Notes under the pieces: model-generated
Database searches by the model: none
Told to the model about the DNA's origin: nothing
What the model saw: the letters and a program-made list of their open reading frames with translations, nothing else
In this document: in pieces, positions 20,273 to 24,000 of the stretch
How the letters are laid out: each line of letters starts with the position of its first letter
Position numbering within the stretch: position 1 is the first letter of the stretch
Position numbers and translations under genes: made by a program
Origin: Methylococcaceae bacterium
GTDB lineage: Bacteria; Pseudomonadota; Gammaproteobacteria; Methylococcales; Methylomonadaceae
DNA: 24,000 bases
NCBI GenBank assembly: GCA_009925045.1
Contig: RFQK01000004.1
Span: forward strand, 1-24,000
Direction: 5' to 3'

Positions 20273-20291
20273 CACCTTTTCATGATTAAAT
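20262..20291 (+). promoter_or_regulatory. Candidate sigma-70 promoter of the fds operon
   Basis: TTGCCA (20262-20267, 5 of 6 to TTGACA) is separated by 18 bases from TTAAAT (20286-20291, 4 of 6 to TATAAT). Transcription would start near 20298, about 35 bases before the fdsG ATG, leaving the alternative TTG start at 20293 outside the transcript. Confidence 0.4.
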
Positions 20292-20331
20292 ATTGGATGG
20301 AATTTTTTCGTCATTAACTACCGAGCAGATG

Positions 20332-20805
20332 ATGCAAGACTATCAAAAACAAAGAGCCACTGTACTGCAAATACTGGAAGACCATCAATCGATGCCTGGC
20401 AATTTATTGCCTATTCTGCACGGTATTCAAGACACGCTGGGCTATATTCATCCATCTGCGATTGCTGACATTGCCAGTGCTTTGCACTTATCAAAAGCCG
20501 AAGTGCACGGTGTTGTGACCTTCTATCACTATTTTAGACAAACCCCACCCGGCCAACACACCATACGCATTTGCCGTGCTGAATCGTGTCAGTCCATGAA
20601 TAGCAAAGGTTTAGAAGCCCATGCCAAACAAACCTTGGGCATAGATTTTCATGAAACCACTGCTGACGGCCGTTTTTCCCTCGAACCCGTGTATTGCCTA
20701 GGCAACTGCGCCTGTTCACCTGCCATGACCATTGATGATGAAGTTCACGGTCGTGTAAGCCCGGAAAAATTCGATCAACTTATTGCCAGTAAAGGTGCCG
20801 AATAA
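20332..20805 (+). CDS. fdsG: NAD-dependent formate dehydrogenase, gamma subunit (NuoE-like)
   Basis: A 157-residue thioredoxin-like [2Fe-2S] subunit of soluble formate dehydrogenase. The segment [15 protein letters not shown] and the helix [17 protein letters not shown] match the NuoE/FdsG family. The four cluster cysteines are Cys81 and Cys86 (ICRAESCQ) and Cys122 and Cys126 (VYCLGNCAC). It relays electrons between the FMN subunit FdsB and the catalytic FdsA. ATG 20332 has GAG about 6 bases upstream; ATG 20329 is an alternative, and TTG 20293 is disfavoured by the promoter position. The stop overlaps the fdsB start by 1 base (TAATG). Confidence 0.9.
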   Translation: MQDYQKQRATVLQILEDHQSMPGNLLPILHGIQDTLGYIHPSAIADIASALHLSKAEVHGVVTFYHYFRQTPPGQHTIRICRAESCQSMNSKGLEAHAKQTLGIDFHETTADGRFSLEPVYCLGNCACSPAMTIDDEVHGRVSPEKFDQLIASKGAE

Positions 20806-22380
20806 TGACCCGCTTATTTATTTCTCGCGATTCAACTGCTCTGTCATTAGGCGCCGAACACGTCGTTACCGCATTTCAGACCCAAGCCGCTGCTCTAGGT
20901 CAAGAAATTGAGATCGTTCGCAACGGCTCACGTGGCCTGTTCTGGCTGGAGCCTTTAGTCGAAGTTGAAACCGCAGAAGGTCGTGTGGCCTATGGCCCCG
21001 TCAACCCTAGCGACGTCAGTGATTTATTGGCTGCTGGCTTACTGGAAGGTAAACAACATCCTCTCTTTTTAGGCAATATTGAAGAATTGGCCTATTTTAA
21101 AGACCAGAATCGCCTGACCTTTGCTCGTGTCGGTCTGACCGACCCCGTCGATATTGACGATTATTTAGCCCATGACGGCTACCGCGGTCTGCACAATGCA
21201 CTCAAACTGCAAGCAGCCGACATCGTTAAACAAGTCACAGACTCAGGCCGACATCGTTAAACAAGTCACAGACTCAGGCCTGCGTGGTCGTGGTGGTGCG
21301 GCGTTCCCAACCGGCATTAAATGGAACACCGTCCTCAACGCCCCTGCCGAACAAAAATACATTGTTTGTAATGCGGACGAAGGTGACTCAGGTACTTTCT
21401 CAGACCGCATGATTATGGAAGGCGACCCGTTCGTGCTGATTGAAGGCATGACAATTGCAGGGCTGGCAGTGGGTGCGACTCAGGGTTATATTTATCTGCG
21501 TATAGAATACCCACATGCCAAAATCGCTTTGAATCAAGCCATTGATGCGGCCTATGCCCGTGGCTATTTGGGTGAAAACATCCAAAACAGCGGCAAAACT
21601 TTCCACCTAGAAGTGCGCAGTGGCGCCGGCGCTTATATTTGTGGTGAGGAAACCTCGCTGCTGGAAAGCTTGGAAGGTAAACGCGGTTTAGTTCGCTTCA
21701 AACCACCTTTACCGGCAATCGTAGGCTTGTTTGGCAAGCCGACCATTGTCAATAACGTAATCTCGCTGGCTTCAGTGCCCATTATTCTGGACAAAGGTGG
21801 TGAGTATTACCGTGACTACGGTATGGGCCGTTCACGCGGTACGCTGCCAATCCAAATTGCCGGCAACATTAAGCATCCGGGTCTGTTCGAAGCGGCCTTC
21901 GGTATTACCTTGCGTGAAATCCTCTATACCTACGGCGGTGGCTCAGCCAGCGGACGTCCGATTCGCGCGGTGCAAGTCGGTGGCCCTCTAGGGGCTTATG
22001 TTCACGAAGGCCAGTTTGATACCCCGCTCGACTATGAAGCCTTTGCTGCTATGCAAGCCGTTTTGGGCCATGGCGGGATTGTGGTCCACGATGACACCAG
22101 CAACATGGCTGATATGGCACGTTATGCAATGGAATTTTGTGTTGAAGAATCTTGCGGCAAATGCACACCTTGCCGGATAGGCTCTACGCGCGGCGTGGAA
22201 GTCATAGACAAGATCGTCAACAATATCGAAAAGGACAAAAATACGGTATTACTGAGAGATTTGTGCAATACCATGACCTTCGGTTCATTGTGTGCAATGG
22301 GCGGCATGACACCCTTTCCGGTGCTCAGCGCCTTGAACCATTTCCCTGAAGACTTTGGTCTGTCGAAAGACAAAGCCTGA
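20805..22380 (+). pseudogene. fdsB: NAD-dependent formate dehydrogenase beta subunit (NuoF-like), frameshifted by a 31-bp tandem duplication
   Basis: FdsB carries FMN, a [4Fe-4S] cluster and the NAD site, and passes electrons from formate to NAD+. The first frame (20805-21260) gives an N-terminal NuoE-like domain of 148 good residues ending TDSG, then RHR and stop. The rest is read in another frame to 22380: LRGRGGAAFPTG (FMN/NAD site), NADEGDSGTFSDR, SGAGAYICGEETSLLESLEGKRG, and cluster ligands in ESCGKCTPCRIGSTR with LCNTMTFGSLC. The cause is an exact tandem duplication at 21216-21277. Removing one copy restores a 514-residue protein of normal length, continuous through DIVKQVTDSGLRGRGG. 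The open frame from ATG 21172 begins with out-of-frame residues and is not a real start. The lesion may be real or an assembly error; all other parts look functional. Confidence 0.92.
21216..21277 (+). repeat. Exact 31-bp tandem duplication inside fdsB
   Basis: Two identical 31-base copies, 21216-21246 and 21247-21277, each starting GCCGACATCG and ending ACAGACTCAG. The following bases GCC (21278-21280) repeat the start of the unit. Because 31 is not a multiple of three, the second copy shifts the fdsB frame. Each copy encodes ADIVKQVTDSG in its own frame, and the family has this segment once. Confidence 0.98.
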
Positions 22381-22400
22381 TCGAATACGAGGATACAACT

Positions 22401-24000
22401 ATGTCAGTGAATAAACCTACCGATTACGGCACCCCAGCAAGTGCCAGTACTGATTTGGTCACCCTTGAGATTGATGGCCATTCAGTCACCGTCAGTGCCG
22501 GCACCTCCGTGATGCGTGCTGCAGTGGATGCCGGGATTACAATTCCTAAACTCTGTGCGACCGATAACCTGAATCCTTTCGGTTCTTGCCGGATGTGTCT
22601 GGTACAAATCGAAGGTGCTCGCGGTTACCCAGCCTCGTGTACCACACCGGTTGCTGAAGGCATGAAAGTCTGTACCCAAAATGAAAAACTGGGTGAATTG
22701 CGTCGCGGGATTGCCGAACTGTATATTTCAGATCACCCGCTGGATTGCCTGACCTGTTCTGCCAATGGTAATTGCGAACTACAAGACACTGTCGGCCAGG
22801 TCGGCTTACGTGAAGTGCGTTATGGTTACGAAGGTGATAACCATCTGTGCTCAGAAAAAGACGAAAGTAACCCGTATTTCAGCTTTGACCCGTCCAAATG
22901 TATCGTTTGTTCACGTTGTGTCCGAGCCTGTGAAGAAGTGCAAGGCACCTTCGCACTCACGATTGACGGTCGTGGTTTTGAATCACACATATCTCCAGGC
23001 CAAGATCAGGCTTTCATGGATTCCGAATGTGTTTCCTGTGGCGCCTGCGTTCAAGCCTGCCCGACTGCCACTTTGATTGAAAAATCAGTCATTGACGTCG
23101 GTCAACCTGAACACAGCACTGTGACCACTTGCGCCTATTGTGGTGTCGGCTGTTCTTTCCGCGCCGAAATGAAAGGCGAGCAACTGGTGCGCATGGTACC
23201 TGACAAAAACGGCGGTGCTAATCATGGTCATTCCTGTGTGAAAGGCCGTTTTGCGTTTGGTTATGCCACGCATAAAGACCGCATCACCAAACCGATGATT
23301 CGTGATCATATTGCCGAGCCATGGCGTGAAGTCAGCTGGGATGAAGCGATTCAATATGCAGCCCGTCGCTTTAAAGAAATTCAAGCTAAATACGGCAAAG
23401 ACTCGGTCGGTGGTTTGACTTCTTCACGTTGTACCAACGAAGAAGCTTATCTGGTTCAAAAATTGATCCGTGCCGGGTTTGGCAACAACAACGTCGACAC
23501 CTGTGCTCGCGTTTGCCATTCACCAACTGGTTATGGTTTGAAGCAAACCTTGGGCGAATCTTCAGGTACTCAGACCTTCGATTCGATTCTGAAATCTGAT
23601 GTTATTTTAGTGATTGGCGCCAACCCTACCGATGGTCACCCGGTATTTGGTTCCTTAATGAAACGCCGTTTACGCCAAGGTGCCAAACTGATTGTCGTCG
23701 ACCCTCGCTCTATTGACCTGGTCGACAACAGTCCACACATTGTGGCTGACTATCACTTAAAACTGAAACCAGGCAGTAACGTTGCCGTCGTCACAGCCTT
23801 AGCGCACGTGATCGTCACTGAAGGCCTGATGGATGAGCAGTTTGCTTTGGATAAATGCGAAGTCGATTCCTATGAAAAGTGGAAAACCTTTGTTGCTCAG
23901 GACAAATTCTCACCCGAAGCTGTTTTCGAAATCACCGGTGTTGATCCGGAACTGATTCGTGGTGCTGCCCGTGTTTATGCAACAGGTGGCAATGCAGCCA
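22401..24000 (+). CDS. fdsA: NAD-dependent formate dehydrogenase alpha (catalytic molybdenum/tungsten) subunit, 3' end beyond window
   Basis: The first 533 codons of the catalytic subunit oxidising formate to CO2 in the cytoplasm. Domains in order: plant-type [2Fe-2S] (Cys52, Cys63, Cys66, Cys80); His-Cys3 [4Fe-4S] (His112, Cys116, Cys119, Cys125); two [4Fe-4S] (Cys167/170/173/177 and Cys210/213/216/220); catalytic-domain [4Fe-4S] (Cys244, Cys247, Cys251, Cys279); then the bis-MGD domain. The metal ligand is Cys372 in ARVCHSPT, followed by His373, so this is a cysteine form rather than a selenocysteine enzyme. The layout equals Rhodobacter/Cupriavidus FdsA. The ATG has GAGGATA upstream and lies 20 bases after fdsB. 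fdhD/fdsC and fdsD would be expected beyond the edge. No lesion is seen in the visible part. Confidence 0.95.
   Translation, partial: MSVNKPTDYGTPASASTDLVTLEIDGHSVTVSAGTSVMRAAVDAGITIPKLCATDNLNPFGSCRMCLVQIEGARGYPASCTTPVAEGMKVCTQNEKLGELRRGIAELYISDHPLDCLTCSANGNCELQDTVGQVGLREVRYGYEGDNHLCSEKDESNPYFSFDPSKCIVCSRCVRACEEVQGTFALTIDGRGFESHISPGQDQAFMDSECVSCGACVQACPTATLIEKSVIDVGQPEHSTVTTCAYCGVGCSFRAEMKGEQLVRMVPDKNGGANHGHSCVKGRFAFGYATHKDRITKPMIRDHIAEPWREVSWDEAIQYAARRFKEIQAKYGKDSVGGLTSSRCTNEEAYLVQKLIRAGFGNNNVDTCARVCHSPTGYGLKQTLGESSGTQTFDSILKSDVILVIGANPTDGHPVFGSLMKRRLRQGAKLIVVDPRSIDLVDNSPHIVADYHLKLKPGSNVAVVTALAHVIVTEGLMDEQFALDKCEVDSYEKWKTFVAQDKFSPEAVFEITGVDPELIRGAARVYATGGNAA

Noticed and set aside
20293..20331. 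TTG 20293 as the fdsG start
   Set aside because: No ribosome binding site precedes it, it falls at or before the predicted transcription start, and ATGs at 20329 and 20332 fit the family better.
21172..22380. Open frame from ATG 21172 as a complete, separate NuoF-like gene
   Set aside because: Its first 26 or so residues are the fdsB N-terminal region read out of frame; the homologous part begins only in the second duplicate copy. It is the 3' part of frameshifted fdsB.

Overview
The window is a compact housekeeping stretch from a gammaproteobacterium of moderate GC. Gene content and neighbourhoods resemble E. coli at several points: nudJ-mnmA-purB, and a YbeL-like gene divergent from leuS-lptE-holA. 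A soluble NAD-dependent formate dehydrogenase operon at the right edge (fdsG-fdsB-fdsA) fits a methylotroph, and a Methylococcales-type methanotroph is my best guess. That assignment is inference; no methane or methanol oxidation gene is visible here.

Layout. 1-5532, all + strand: end of an aspartate-aminotransferase-like gene, nudJ, mnmA (tRNA 2-thiouridine), purB (purine synthesis), a fused SpmA/SpmB-type membrane protein with a shortened C-terminus, and mtaB (tRNA ms2t6A). 5538-11574: mlaA on the - strand with a terminator, rnt on the + strand, then a - strand run leuS-lptE-holA-grxD. 11657-13854, + strand: a YbeL-like zinc-ribbon protein, an orphan ParA-type ATPase closed by a terminator, and a broken tgt. 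13856-17836, - strand: a DUF1244 protein overlapping a methyltransferase, a SPOR-domain membrane protein and lnt. 18073-20083, + strand: tightly packed yciB-yciI-bolA-parvulin lipoprotein, ending in a strong terminator. 20248-24000, + strand: promoter/operator candidate and the fds operon, running off the window.

Together the genes cover tRNA modification (mnmA, mtaB, tgt), tRNA maturation (rnt), envelope biogenesis (mlaA, lptE, lnt, yciB, SPOR protein, parvulin), translation and replication (leuS, holA), Fe-S/redox (grxD, bolA, fds) and purine metabolism.

The most notable sequence features are three lesions in otherwise well-conserved genes: an exact 31-bp tandem duplication that frameshifts fdsB, an internal deletion of about 300 bp in tgt that also shifts frame, and an apparent in-frame deletion near the 3' end of the SpmA/B gene. 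They may be real mutations or assembly errors; the sequence alone cannot decide. I found no CRISPR array, tRNA, rRNA, insertion sequence or prophage. No gene-free stretch exceeds 300 bases; the longest, 20084-20331, holds a terminator, an inverted repeat and a candidate promoter/operator.
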